Below the pieces are notes generated by a model, which was not told where the DNA came from, searched no databases, and saw only the letters and a list, made by a program, of their open reading frames with translations. 64,000 bases of DNA, from positions 28,870-92,869 of the forward strand of contig CAMOWC010000005.1 of assembly GCA_946628065.1 (NCBI GenBank), given 5' to 3'. Below, in pieces: positions 29,370-38,930 of this stretch; the stretch's first letter is position 1; each line of letters starts with the position of its first letter. This stretch comes from an uncultured Clostridiaceae bacterium (GTDB lineage: Bacteria; Bacillota; Clostridia; TANB77; CAG-508). Both the position numbers and the translations under genes were made by a program.

Positions 29370-29941
29370 GAGTAATTTTAAAGGCAATATTTCATTTCTT
29401 AGTTATAATAGTATATAGACCAAAAGTGACAGGAAGAGAAAACATTCCTGAAAAAGGGGCATGCTTAATATGCCCAAACCATTTGCATGCACTTGATTCA
29501 GCTGTAATATTAACAACGCAAAAAAGAAAAGTTAACTTTATGGCAAAAGAAGTTTTATTTAAAAATGGTTTTATAAAATGGCTTGCAAGAATATTTGGAA
29601 TTTTTCCAGTAAAAACAGGAGGCAAAGACATAGAAGCTATTAAAACTTCATTACGATTGCTAAAAAATGGCGAAATACTGGCAATGTTTCCAGAAGGGAC
29701 AAGAAAAGGACTTGAAAAGGGAATTAAACCTAAAAGCGGAGCAATTTTAATCGCAGCAAAATCTGGAGCACCTATTATACCATGTGGAGTAAGAGGAAGC
29801 TTTAAAGCATTTACAAAAGTAACACTAAATTATGGAAAACCAATTATAATAGACAAAGACATCGACTTACAAAACAAAGAAGTATTAGAAAAATACACAA
29901 ATGATTTAATGAATGAAATAATTAGACTGTCTAAAGTTTAA
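29366..29941 (+). CDS. plsC: 1-acylglycerol-3-phosphate acyltransferase
   Basis: Adds the second acyl chain to make phosphatidate, the substrate of CdsA. The 191-residue protein has the catalytic HX4D in CPNHLHALDSAV, the substrate motif FPEGTRKGLEKG and the late GAPIIPCGVRG. The N-terminus is a membrane-associated helix. ATG overlaps the cmk stop, and AAGGAG lies upstream, so translation is coupled. Confidence 0.95.
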   Translation: MRVILKAIFHFLVIIVYRPKVTGRENIPEKGACLICPNHLHALDSAVILTTQKRKVNFMAKEVLFKNGFIKWLARIFGIFPVKTGGKDIEAIKTSLRLLKNGEILAMFPEGTRKGLEKGIKPKSGAILIAAKSGAPIIPCGVRGSFKAFTKVTLNYGKPIIIDKDIDLQNKEVLEKYTNDLMNEIIRLSKV

Positions 29942-30004
29942 TACTAGCATTTTTTTGTAAAGCATGATATAATAGCAGTACACAAGTGCAAAGGAGATGT
30001 CTTC

Positions 30005-30370
30005 ATGAAAGATTCTACAAGGCTGTTTGTAAAAAAACTGAAAGATGCTATTTGCTTTCCATTTCTACTGGCCCGGGACGTGTACAGATGCTTTTCTGCC
30101 AAAAGAAAAATAATACAGATCTATCGGCAAACCCATGGACTGTATGTGGATTATTTGGCAATTAAAAGGCTGTACTTTGTTGGAGGGTACATGAAGAACA
30201 AGGAATGCATCGAAAAAGGTCGAGAAGGACTTAAAGAAGGCTCATTAACGCTACTTGTAAAAGCAGGAATTCTGGAGACGTTTTGGGCAGATTACCTGAC
30301 TGAGCGTGATGTGACATTAATTCATTCTTTGTATGGCATACTTGAAGAGATTTCCAAATTTGCTGAATGA
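30005..30370 (+). CDS. hypothetical protein, GC-richer stand-alone cassette 2
   Basis: A 121-residue basic protein I do not recognise. It looks helical (FVKKLKDAICFPFLLARDVY, KRKIIQIYRQTHGLYVDYL) with no signal peptide. It has its own -10 (TATAAT, 29968), AAGGAGAT and a strong terminator. Its codons (CTG, CGG, GTG) are unlike those of the neighbours. CGG is used twice (before GAC and CAA) and must be read as arginine: a +1 shift at the first leads to TAA after a dozen codons. Foreign origin inferred. Confidence 0.7.
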   Translation: MKDSTRLFVKKLKDAICFPFLLARDVYRCFSAKRKIIQIYRQTHGLYVDYLAIKRLYFVGGYMKNKECIEKGREGLKEGSLTLLVKAGILETFWADYLTERDVTLIHSLYGILEEISKFAE

Positions 30371-30380
30371 CTTTTTGGCA

Positions 30381-30412
30381 AAACACCTGGCAGAGCGCCG
30401 GGTGTTTTTAAT
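30381..30412 (+). terminator. terminator of cassette 2
   Basis: Stem AAACACCTGG/CCGGGTGTTT (one G-U pair) followed by T residues. Confidence 0.88.
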
Positions 30413-30488
30413 AATATTTAAAAATATAGTTGATATTTTTCATCATTTGATATAAAATCGTTAAAGACAAAAAGTAGGAGGGTGCATT

Positions 30489-31150
30489 TTGGTTACTATA
30501 GAAGATGTAAAACAAAATAGCGAAGTTCAACAGCTTATAGTAGGGGCTCAAAAACAACTTGATGTACTTCGGATATACAGAACATTCAATTAGGCACATT
30601 GAAATAGTGTCTGAAAGAGCAGGAAGAATTTTAAAAGAGCTTCGGATATGATGAAAGGACAGTTGAACTAGCTAAAATAGCTGGATATTTACATGATATT
30701 GGAAATTGCGTAAACAGAGTTGATCATGCGCACAGTGGTGCAATAATTTCATATAACATTTTAAAAGAAATGGGAATGGATGCAAATGAAAGAACTGAAA
30801 TTATGATGGCAATTGGCAACCACGATGAAAAAACTGGAACAGCTGTCAGTGCCATATCAGCAGCACTTATTTTAGCAGACAAATCGGATGTGCATAGAAA
30901 TAGAGTTAGACAAAAGAGCTTAGCATCTTTTGATATTCATGATAGAGTCAATTATGCGGTAACTAATGCAGAACTTAATTTAGACAGTCAAAAGAGAGTT
31001 ATTACACTTAACCTTACAATAGACAATAGTATTTGTCCAGTGCTCGATTATTTCGAAATATTTATGGAAAGAACTATGATGAGCAAATATGCTGCAAAAT
31101 TTTTAAATATTTGGTTTGAATTAATTATAAATGATACAAAATTATTATAG
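30489..31150 (+). CDS. HD-domain phosphohydrolase, needs two +1 shifts
   Basis: Small HD hydrolase, 219 residues when C30570 and C30643 are skipped. The corrected sequence VLGYTEHSIRHIEIVSERAG, ILKELGYDERTVELAKIA and GYLHDIGNCVNR forms an unbroken HD signature (H...HD) with later GNHDEKT. In the plain frame translation stops at TAG 30594, eight codons past the first site. Start is TTG 30489, 7 bases after GGAGG. Both sites are CTT|C|GGA TAT. Substrate unknown; nucleotides are likely. It precedes the SecD/SecF-like pair. Confidence 0.88.
30570..30573 (+). other. CGGA +1 shift site 1 in HD hydrolase
   Basis: CTT|C|GGA. Skipping C30570 inserts Gly28 and continues as YTEHSIRHIE. Confidence 0.9.
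30643..30646 (+). other. CGGA +1 shift site 2 in HD hydrolase
   Basis: CTT|C|GGA. Skipping C30643 inserts Gly52 and continues into YLHDIGN. Confidence 0.9.
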
Positions 31151-31165
31151 GAGGATGCATAAACT

Positions 31166-32497
31166 ATGAAAAATAATACGTTAAAAAAAGTTGCAATTTT
31201 ATTATTAATTTTAGTAATTATTCTTATTTCATTTGTAGGAATATATAAAAAACAGTTAAACAAGATGGTAAACGTAATACCAGACTACAAATACGGAATG
31301 GATTTAAGTTCAATTAGAGAAGTTAGATTAAATGTTAGTAATGAGACTGTTACTAAATATTATGACGAAAATGGAGATGAGATTGCTAAACCTGATGGTG
31401 AAAGCGAAGACGAAAACACAAATACAACTTCAAAAGAAGTTCCTGTTAATCCTTCAGAAAAATTAACTGCTGAGAATTTCGAAAAAGCAAAGGAAATATT
31501 CACAAAACGTTTAGATGCAATAAACACTAGTGAATATCAATTAAGGCAAGATGAAAATGGATATGTAGTTGTAGAATTCCCTGAAAATGACAACACAGAT
31601 TACTTTGTTGAATCATTGATATATACTGGAAAATTTGAAATGACAGATAAAGAAACAGGCAAGGTACTTTTAGATAATACTAACATAAAAGATGCAGCAG
31701 CTGTAACATACTCATCTGATGGTAAAACTGCATCTGCATATTTAATTATAGACTTTGATGAAGAAGGCAAACAAAAACTTGAAGACATTAGCAAAACATA
31801 TGTAGCAACAAAAGATGAAGAAGGAAATGAAACAAAAAAAATAGTAACAATAACAATTGATGACCAAACAATAGCTTCAACATATTTTGGACAAACTATG
31901 AGCAATGGACAGTTACAATTGCAACTCGGAGAAAGCACAAGCTCAGATGAAACACTTCTAACATATTATAGAGAGGCTGCGATTATAGCAAATTCAATAA
32001 AATTTGGGAAATTACCAATTTCATATGTAGCCGAAACAGAAACAGAATTGTCTTCAACAATTAGACAGGACACTATACAGTTAATGTGGATTATAGTAGC
32101 AATTGTGATTATTGTTTTATGTGCTTATTTAATTGTTAAATATAACAAAGGGCTAATGGTAGGTCTTTCATGGATTGGATTTATAGGTCTATATTTGCTT
32201 GTTTTAAGGTATACTAATTCTATAATTACAATAAACAGTATTATTGGCATATTAGTTATTTGTATATATCAATATATTCTATTAAATGCTATATTACACA
32301 ATAAATTTAATAGGTCATTTAAAGAAATATTAACTAAATATGCTATTAATGCAATTCCAATGTTTGTAATTGCAATAATATTTACATTCGCAAGCAAATC
32401 AGTAGTTAGCAGTTTTGGAATAGTGTTATTCTGGGGTAGCGCAATTATGGCAATATATAATTTGATTATTACTAAGAACTTAATAGATGAGAAATAA
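31166..32497 (+). CDS. secD: SecD-like translocase subunit, divergent
   Basis: A 443-residue membrane protein. One N-terminal helix is followed by a large extracytoplasmic region: DYKYGMDLSSIREVRL resembles the SecD start, KEIFTKRLDAINTSEYQLRQ the P1 base, and SYVAETETELSSTIRQD leads into TM2. About five further helices follow. The usual GADG-like and D/R residues of the proton path are not evident, so activity is uncertain. SecF-like follows after 12 bases. It probably assists Sec export (family knowledge). Confidence 0.72.
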   Translation: MKNNTLKKVAILLLILVIILISFVGIYKKQLNKMVNVIPDYKYGMDLSSIREVRLNVSNETVTKYYDENGDEIAKPDGESEDENTNTTSKEVPVNPSEKLTAENFEKAKEIFTKRLDAINTSEYQLRQDENGYVVVEFPENDNTDYFVESLIYTGKFEMTDKETGKVLLDNTNIKDAAAVTYSSDGKTASAYLIIDFDEEGKQKLEDISKTYVATKDEEGNETKKIVTITIDDQTIASTYFGQTMSNGQLQLQLGESTSSDETLLTYYREAAIIANSIKFGKLPISYVAETETELSSTIRQDTIQLMWIIVAIVIIVLCAYLIVKYNKGLMVGLSWIGFIGLYLLVLRYTNSIITINSIIGILVICIYQYILLNAILHNKFNRSFKEILTKYAINAIPMFVIAIIFTFASKSVVSSFGIVLFWGSAIMAIYNLIITKNLIDEK

Positions 32498-32509
32498 GGG
32501 GGAAAGCTA

Positions 32510-33145
32510 ATGAAAGAAATAAAAAATATTAAAGCTATAGCTATCATTGCATTACTAATCATAGCTTCAATTGTGACCATTGCTATAAATCCATTCAAGT
32601 TTAATACTAACTATTCAAAAAATGTAAGAATGGAAATCGACCTAGAAAAAGAATTCAATATATCAGATATTTTAGCTATTGCAAATAGTATATATACAGA
32701 AGAAACTCCTATAATAAGGAAAGCGGGTGCATTTGAAAAAACAGTATCAATAACTGTAAGAGATTTTACAGAAGAACAAAATGAGAAATTAATAAATAAG
32801 TTGAACGAAAAATATGAAACTGAACTTACTGCAGGGGATATCAACATTTACTATAATTCAAATGTAAAAGGTAAAGACTTGATAAAACCATATATAGTTC
32901 CTGTGATAATTGCTGGAATATTTATATTAGTATTTTTTGGAATAAGATATCGCAAAATTGGACTTGCAAAATCAGTAGGAGGTCCAATAGTAATAATTTG
33001 TGCAACACAATTATTATATGCATTTTTAATAAACATTTTTGGAATGCAAATAAATGAAGCCACAGTTATTGTAAGTGTTACAATTGGTATTTTCAGTTTA
33101 ATGTATTTAACAGCAACTTACGAAAAAATGATAAATAAAGAATAA
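32510..33145 (+). CDS. secF: SecF-like translocase subunit, short
   Basis: A 211-residue membrane protein after the SecD-like gene. It has one N-terminal helix, an extracytoplasmic domain (about 25-125) and three C-terminal helices; a normal SecF is near 300 residues with six helices. KPYIVPVIIAGIFILVFFGIRYR and QINEATVIVSVTIG align with the SecF membrane part only loosely. It is identified mostly by position. ATG follows AAGGGGG. Confidence 0.55.
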   Translation: MKEIKNIKAIAIIALLIIASIVTIAINPFKFNTNYSKNVRMEIDLEKEFNISDILAIANSIYTEETPIIRKAGAFEKTVSITVRDFTEEQNEKLINKLNEKYETELTAGDINIYYNSNVKGKDLIKPYIVPVIIAGIFILVFFGIRYRKIGLAKSVGGPIVIICATQLLYAFLINIFGMQINEATVIVSVTIGIFSLMYLTATYEKMINKE

Positions 33146-33164
33146 AAAGCATTTGAGTAAGCAA

Positions 33165-33235
33165 TTTGGGACGTAATTTTGGGGACGTGTATAAAAAATA
33201 TCTTTTTAGACACGTCCCCAAAATTACGTCCCAAA
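33165..33235. repeat. GGGGACGT hairpin element, 26-bp perfect stem
   Basis: Arms 33165-33190 and 33210-33235 pair perfectly, with two GGGACGT cores per arm and a 19-base loop. It lies between the SecF-like gene and the rhodanese gene. Confidence 0.93.
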
Positions 33236-33294
33236 AGAACACCTTACCTTAAGAAGTCATATAATAGAATAAAACAATAAAGGGGACTTAACAT

Positions 33295-33639
33295 ATGAGG
33301 TGCAAAAGGTATTGCAATGCAAATGATATAAGCATTGAAGAATTTGATAATATCAAAAAAGAAAACTCAAATTTAATTATATTAGATGTTAGAAGTCCGC
33401 AAGAATTTAAAGAAGGACATATTGCAGGCAGCACATTAATTCCAAGTTATGAAATAATAAAAAGCATAAGGAAAGTGCTGCCAGACAAAAAAACACTTAT
33501 TATAGTTTACTGCCAAAATGGAGGAAGAAGTAGAAACACAGTATGCAAACTAAAACAAATGGGGTATGTAAACGTATACAATCTAAAATATGGGTTAGAA
33601 GGATATATAAAAAATGGAAATCATACAGTCCTTGAGTAG
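33295..33639 (+). CDS. single-domain rhodanese-like protein
   Basis: A 114-residue rhodanese homology domain. ILDVRSPQEFKEGHIAGS, the catalytic cysteine loop YCQNGGRSRNTVC and the C-terminal YNLKYGLEGYIKNG are clear. It could carry persulfide sulfur or act in redox sensing. A few extra cysteines precede the fold (CKRYCN). Its 3' end overlaps the convergent U32 gene by 19 bases. Confidence 0.9.
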   Translation: MRCKRYCNANDISIEEFDNIKKENSNLIILDVRSPQEFKEGHIAGSTLIPSYEIIKSIRKVLPDKKTLIIVYCQNGGRSRNTVCKLKQMGYVNVYNLKYGLEGYIKNGNHTVLE

Positions 33640-36012
33640 TTTCCGTTAGTATATACTTCTCCTTTAAGTTTTTTACCAGAGAGTATGGATTTTATTACTC
33701 TGTTTTTTTCACTTGCATCCTCGTCTAAAAAAGATATTCGCAAATAATCACATTGTAAGTCATTAGGGTCAATAGATGTTATTTTACTGTTATATAGAGT
33801 AGTTATTGTTTGCTGATAATCATTTTTTAAAATAAATTTAAATCCCAATCTATCTTTTAATTCATACGTATCAGTTTTACACATTTGCATACAGTTTTTA
33901 GGGCAATGATTGCTATGAGATAACAAGCAATATTGCATAGTCATAAGGGGGAGCCTTCCATATACTAATAATTCTGATTGAAGGCTAGTTTCTTGTAGCA
34001 ACAGGTTATTTAAATCTTGTTTATTTAGTTCGGGAGAAGGTACAAAACGTGAAAAACCTATGTTGGCCAATTCTGCAACAGTGTTTGTGTTAAATATGTT
34101 TAACGTGTAATTTGCAATCAAAATTTTTCCTTTGGGAATTAAATCAATTTGTCCTATATTTGATATAACAGCACCTTTTAAATTAAACTCTTTAAAAACA
34201 TTACTAATTTCTAATTTAAATTCATTCTCCATACTATTATTAATTACTGTTGGCAAATAAACATAAGAATTATATTTATTACATAGTTCATTTAGTAGAT
34301 TTGGAATTTTATTAAAAAGATGTAAAGGAATATACACAGAATCTACTCCATTTAAATAAGAAAAATCTTCATCTGAAGATATACTATTTAACAATACTAC
34401 AATCTTTGGATGTGTATAATATTTTTTTTCTGAAGTTAAATCCGTGCGCTGTATTTTTGTATAAGACCTTTTATATGAAGAAAGAATTTTTCTTTGCAAT
34501 TCATCTAAAGCTAATCGCCTTAATTCGTTAAACTTACTGATGCTTGGTAAATATACATTTGAGTCTAGAGCTATATTGATTTTTTTAAATTCAAACGGAG
34601 TATTCCCAGTTTTAGCAATTTGTTCAATTAAACGTTCTTTTGTTATTGGAGAAGATAGAGCTATTTCTGGGAAAATATCAGATTGAATATTTACTTTCAT
34701 AACGTTAAAAGGATCTTCTAAAGGGGTAACTTCAAAAGTAACGGCTTTTCCAGACTTTACAATTAAACTTGCTGATAAAGGAATTTTTTTAAATTCTTTA
34801 CCAGAAAAAGTTTGCCTAGCTGAATCTACAAGCTGTTTACTGGCCATTTTATATATTTTATCACCTGGGTGAATATTTCCCTTCATTCTACCTATTGTTA
34901 CAATATTACCAGATTCTGCGAATTTAAGATTTTGATTTTTAATCATTAACTCTGATATAGTATAATTTCCGGTTTCTTCACCAATAGAAACTGTATCACC
35001 AATTGCAAGATTACTTTCTAGTTTTAATTTAATATGGCCACTCACAGGGGCATAATTAGATAAGGTACCTAAGTAAATACCTTGATTATTAGATTTTTCT
35101 TTGTAGACAATATCCGTGTTTGGCTTATTTAGCAAGTGCCCTGTAGAAAATCCACCACGATTAAATACTTGCATTAAGTTTGTAACATCACTAGAAGATA
35201 TATTATATTGCTCTTCGTGCTTTAGCATATCTAAATACTTTCTATATATACTTGTAACTGTTGCAACATATTCTGGTGTTTTCATTCTACCTTCTATTTT
35301 TAATGAGTCAATTCCAGAACTTATCAATTCTGGGAGTATTGAAAGGCTAGAAACATCTTTAGGGCTTAATAGATATCCTTTTTCAATTGCTTTAGAGTTT
35401 TTCAGTAGCTCATATGGCAATCTACATGCTTGTGCACATTTGCCTCGATTACCTGAGCGAGCTCCTATCATACTTGAAATTAAGCATTGCCCTGAATATG
35501 ACATACATAATGCACCATGAACAAAAGCTTCTAATTCAATGTTAGAATTCTTTCGAATTCTTTCTATTTCAGGAATAGAAAGCTCACGAGACAATACAAC
35601 TCTTTTAAACCCTAATTTCTGTGCTTCTAAAACTCCAGATAAATTATGAAACGTCATTTGAGTGCTTGCATGCACATCTAATCCTGGAAAATTTTTAATT
35701 AAGGCTTTAGCAAGGCCTAAATCTTGAACTATTACTGCATCAATTCCATATGAATATATTTTACTTGCTACATCAAGAGCCTGATTAAATTCATCATCTT
35801 TTATTAGTATATTTAAAGTTAGATGAGTTTTAACATTTCTAAGCTTTGCATAATCTATAGCTTTTTCAATATTATCTAAATCAAAATTTGTAGCAGAAGC
35901 TCTAGCATTAAAAAAAGAAGAACCAAAATATACAGCATCTGCACCATTTTGCACAGCAGCGACAAGACAGTCAAAATCACCGACACGGCGAAAGCAATTC
36001 AGGAATTTTCAT
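33621..36012 (-). CDS. U32-family peptidase/collagenase-like protein, needs one +1 shift
   Basis: Large U32 protein (796 residues) with a U32 core and a C-terminal region like DUF3656. Visible are QNGADAVYFGSSFFNARA, EAFVHGALCMSYSGQCLIS, the metal-type cysteines around NRGKCAQACRLPYELL and KIEGRMKTPEYV. An open frame begins only at QNGAD. The true start is ATG at 36012 with GGAGG upstream: MKIPELLSPC, then CGG. Skipping the C (plus-strand base 35982) gives CGDFDCLVAAVQNGADAVY, the canonical U32 opening. Read plainly, it stops two codons later at TGA. Related U32 proteins act in tRNA or RNA hydroxylation or as peptidases; substrate unknown. Confidence 0.88.
35979..35982 (-). other. CGGT +1 shift site in the U32 gene
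   Basis: TGT|C|GGT at codon 11. Skipping the C gives the Gly of the family opening SP(A/C)GDF. Confidence 0.9.
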
Positions 36013-36167
36013 CAAATACCTCCATAATATTATTAGATACATTATATTGTAACATAAATTTAATATATTTGATATATAGCAAAAAAGAATTCTATAGACT
36101 ACGCAGAAATCATGATAATAAAGGCTGAAAATCCATGAAAATTTCACAAAAAAATAGCTTAAAATTA

Positions 36168-36196
36168 TTGACTAAAAAAAATAAATCATATATAGT
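36168..36196 (+). promoter_or_regulatory. promoter of the wall-hydrolase operon
   Basis: TTGACT at 36168, 17-base spacer, TATAGT at 36191; AAAGGAGG follows at 36231. Confidence 0.7.
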
Positions 36197-36245
36197 ATTA
36201 CTATGAAAATTTTACGCAATATGAATGTACAAAGGAGGAATTTTT

Positions 36246-37709
36246 GTGATAAAAACAAGATTAATCATTAAAGTTATAGTAATAAGCATTTTAATGATAA
36301 TCTTTTCAAATTATATATTTCCAAGTATTTCATTTGGAGCAACAATAGAGCAAGAAGTAAAAAGCGGAATTAATAATTTCCCAAAATCATATAGAGCAAA
36401 ATTAAAGCAACTTGAGGAATTACATCCAAATTGGAGTTTTACAGCATATTATACAGGAATTGACTGGAATGATCTTATAACAAACGAAACAGGAGCAACT
36501 GTACATAAAAGAAATGTTGTACCTACTTATAGCGAAGAGGCATGGAAATGTGCAGAATGTGAGGCAGTTAGAAATTGGCATTGCGCTTCAAGAACAGCAG
36601 TGGAATACTTTATAGATCCAAGAAACTTTCTAGATGAAGTTAGAATATTCCAATTTGAAGAATTATCATATAATGAAAAAATACATACATTGGAAAGCGT
36701 ACAAAAATGTGTTGCTGGGACATTCCTTCAAAATTCTGTAACATATTTTGATGCAGATAAACAAATGAATATTACTAAACCTTATGCTGAAATTATTTTA
36801 GAAGCTTCCCAAAAGACAGGAATGAGTCCTTTTCACATGAAAACAAAAATTATACAAGAAGTAGGCTCTAGTGGAAGTGGTTCTGTTTCTGGAACCTACC
36901 CAGGATATGAAGGACTTTATAATTTCTTTAATTTTGGTGCATATGATACAGGAGACCCAATTGCAAATGCTTTATCATATGCAAGAGATAATGGATGGAC
37001 AAACCCTTATGTAGCAATAATTGGAGGTGCGCAAGTTATTGCAGACAAATATATTAATCAGGGACAAAACACATCGTATTTTTTCAAATTTGATGTTGTT
37101 GGAGATAGCATTATAAAAGAAGGAAATACAGGTATGGCTGATACAGGATCTCTTTATTGGCACCAGTATATGACGAATCTTATGGATCCATATTCTCAAA
37201 GTTCATCTGTTTACAACATGTATGCTGCAAATGGTCTTATAGAAACGAGTTTGAATTTTATAATACCAGTATATACAAATATGCCTAATGAAATTGAAGA
37301 TAAAAACGTAGAATTAGATGAAAAAAACAAAACTTTAAAAACAGTACCTGGCGTTGAGATTAAGACAATAATGAGTGAAGCGGGTATTAGCAATTATGAT
37401 ATATTAGATGCAAAAGACAAAAAAACAGATGGAACTAAAGTGGCTACAGGCTATAAAATTAACGTATTAAATTCAGATAAAAAGACAGTTGAGAAAACTT
37501 ATACAATAATAAAAGTAGGAGACGTTAATGGAGACGGTAAGGTTAGTGCAAATGACGCATTAGCAGGTTTAAAGCACAGCATGGGATTAACAGCCTTAAA
37601 AGGAAATTATTTAAAGGCAGTAGATGCAAATAATGATGGAAAAACAAATGCTTCTGATGCATTACTAATATTAAAAAACAGTATGGATATAGAGACATTA
37701 AGCTTATAA
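36246..37709 (+). CDS. secreted glucosaminidase with dockerin-like tail
   Basis: Exported wall hydrolase of about 487 residues. A signal peptide ends near SISFGA. The middle part resembles endo-beta-N-acetylglucosaminidase (GH73/LytD-like) proteins: AVEYFIDPRNFLDEVRIFQF, YAEIILEASQKTGMSPFHM, QEVGSSGSG and GYYNFF-like GLYNFFNFGAYDTG. The C-terminus has two dockerin-like calcium repeats, VGDVNGDGKVSANDAL and DANNDGKTNASDAL. GTG at 36246 is chosen because AAAGGAGG is 7 bases upstream. The amidase follows after 16 bases. Confidence 0.82.
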   Translation: MIKTRLIIKVIVISILMIIFSNYIFPSISFGATIEQEVKSGINNFPKSYRAKLKQLEELHPNWSFTAYYTGIDWNDLITNETGATVHKRNVVPTYSEEAWKCAECEAVRNWHCASRTAVEYFIDPRNFLDEVRIFQFEELSYNEKIHTLESVQKCVAGTFLQNSVTYFDADKQMNITKPYAEIILEASQKTGMSPFHMKTKIIQEVGSSGSGSVSGTYPGYEGLYNFFNFGAYDTGDPIANALSYARDNGWTNPYVAIIGGAQVIADKYINQGQNTSYFFKFDVVGDSIIKEGNTGMADTGSLYWHQYMTNLMDPYSQSSSVYNMYAANGLIETSLNFIIPVYTNMPNEIEDKNVELDEKNKTLKTVPGVEIKTIMSEAGISNYDILDAKDKKTDGTKVATGYKINVLNSDKKTVEKTYTIIKVGDVNGDGKVSANDALAGLKHSMGLTALKGNYLKAVDANNDGKTNASDALLILKNSMDIETLSL

Positions 37710-37725
37710 GAAAGAGGAGTAAAAA

Positions 37726-38914
37726 ATGACCAAACTATTAAATAGAATGCTTGCAATATTTTTCATAGTTTTTTTGTTTTTTATAAATAGTGTTAGTGCA
37801 ACTACAATAGTTTTAGACCCAGGTCATGGCGGAAAAGATTCTGGAGCTGTTAATGGCAAAATATACGAAAGTGATGTTGTCCTCAAAATAGCTAAATATC
37901 TTAAAGAGTATTTAAATAAATATGAAAATGTTAAAGTTATATTAACACATGAGGGGCTACCAAGTAACAAAGAGTTATCTGTTTTCGAAAGAGCCATTAT
38001 TGCAAGAGAAAACAAAGCAGACATACTAATAAGCTTACATATAAACAGTGCTCTAGGAACGGCAGAAGGGGCTGAAATATATGTGACAGCAAACACATCA
38101 CTAGAAAAATACAACAAAAATACTACTCTGCTGGCAAATAAAATATTAAAAAACTTAGGAGATTTAGGAATTAAGAGTAGAGGGGTTATAACTAAGTTGA
38201 TTCCAAAAGATACAACAGATGTTTATTCTGATGGCACGAGGGCCGACTATATGGGTGTAATACGATATGCGATGAGAGGAACGATGATAGATTCTGGCAA
38301 AGTAACAGTATTAAAAGATGGAAAAAAAGTTGAAGTGCCACCAGAGACCTCGGCCAATGTCGAAAAACGGAGAGGGAATACCTGCTATATTAATAGAACA
38401 TTGCTTTATACAAGGAAATGATTATAAATATGTTAGTAGTGATACGAAAATTAAAGAGCTAGCAGAAGCAGATGGAAAAGCTATAGTAGCACAGTATGGG
38501 CTTAAATTAAAAACAAGTGAGCAACCAGAAAATGCCAATATAAAAATAAATAAGGAACAAAACCAAATTTTGATTTTACCAAACCAAACAGAAAAAGATT
38601 TAACAAGTTACTTTAAAAGTGAAGAATTCACTATTTTAGATTCTAATGATAAAGAAACAGAAATAATTGCAACTGGCGGGAAAATAAAAACAAAAGCTAA
38701 AACATATGACATTATAAAACTTGGAGATGTTAATGGAGACGGCAAGATTAAGGCGAACGATGCACTTGCAACATTAAAGCATAGTATGGAAACAGAAAAA
38801 CTAGAGGGCATATATTTAGAGGCAGCAAAAGTAACATCTTCTGATAGTGTAAAAGCATCAAATGCATTACAAATATTAAAATACAGTATGGGATTAGTGC
38901 AAATAGAATTATAA
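37726..38914 (+). CDS. N-acetylmuramoyl-L-alanine amidase with dockerin-like tail, needs one +1 shift
   Basis: Zinc amidase (Amidase_3) that cuts the wall peptide from MurNAc; 395 residues after correction. A signal peptide precedes VLDPGHGGKDSGAV (zinc His), ILISLHINSA and, after the shift, GEGIPAILIEHCFIQ with the catalytic Glu. In the plain frame the protein stops at 38421 inside the catalytic domain. Skipping C38368 at CGGA restores it. The tail has dockerin-like repeats (LGDVNGDGKIKANDAL). It is co-transcribed with the glucosaminidase and the repeat-rich surface protein. Confidence 0.88.
38368..38371 (+). other. CGGA +1 shift site in the amidase
   Basis: AAA|C|GGA. Skipping C38368 inserts Gly215 just before the catalytic IPAILIEH. 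Confidence 0.85.
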
Positions 38915-38930
38915 TTTGGAGGTAATAATA

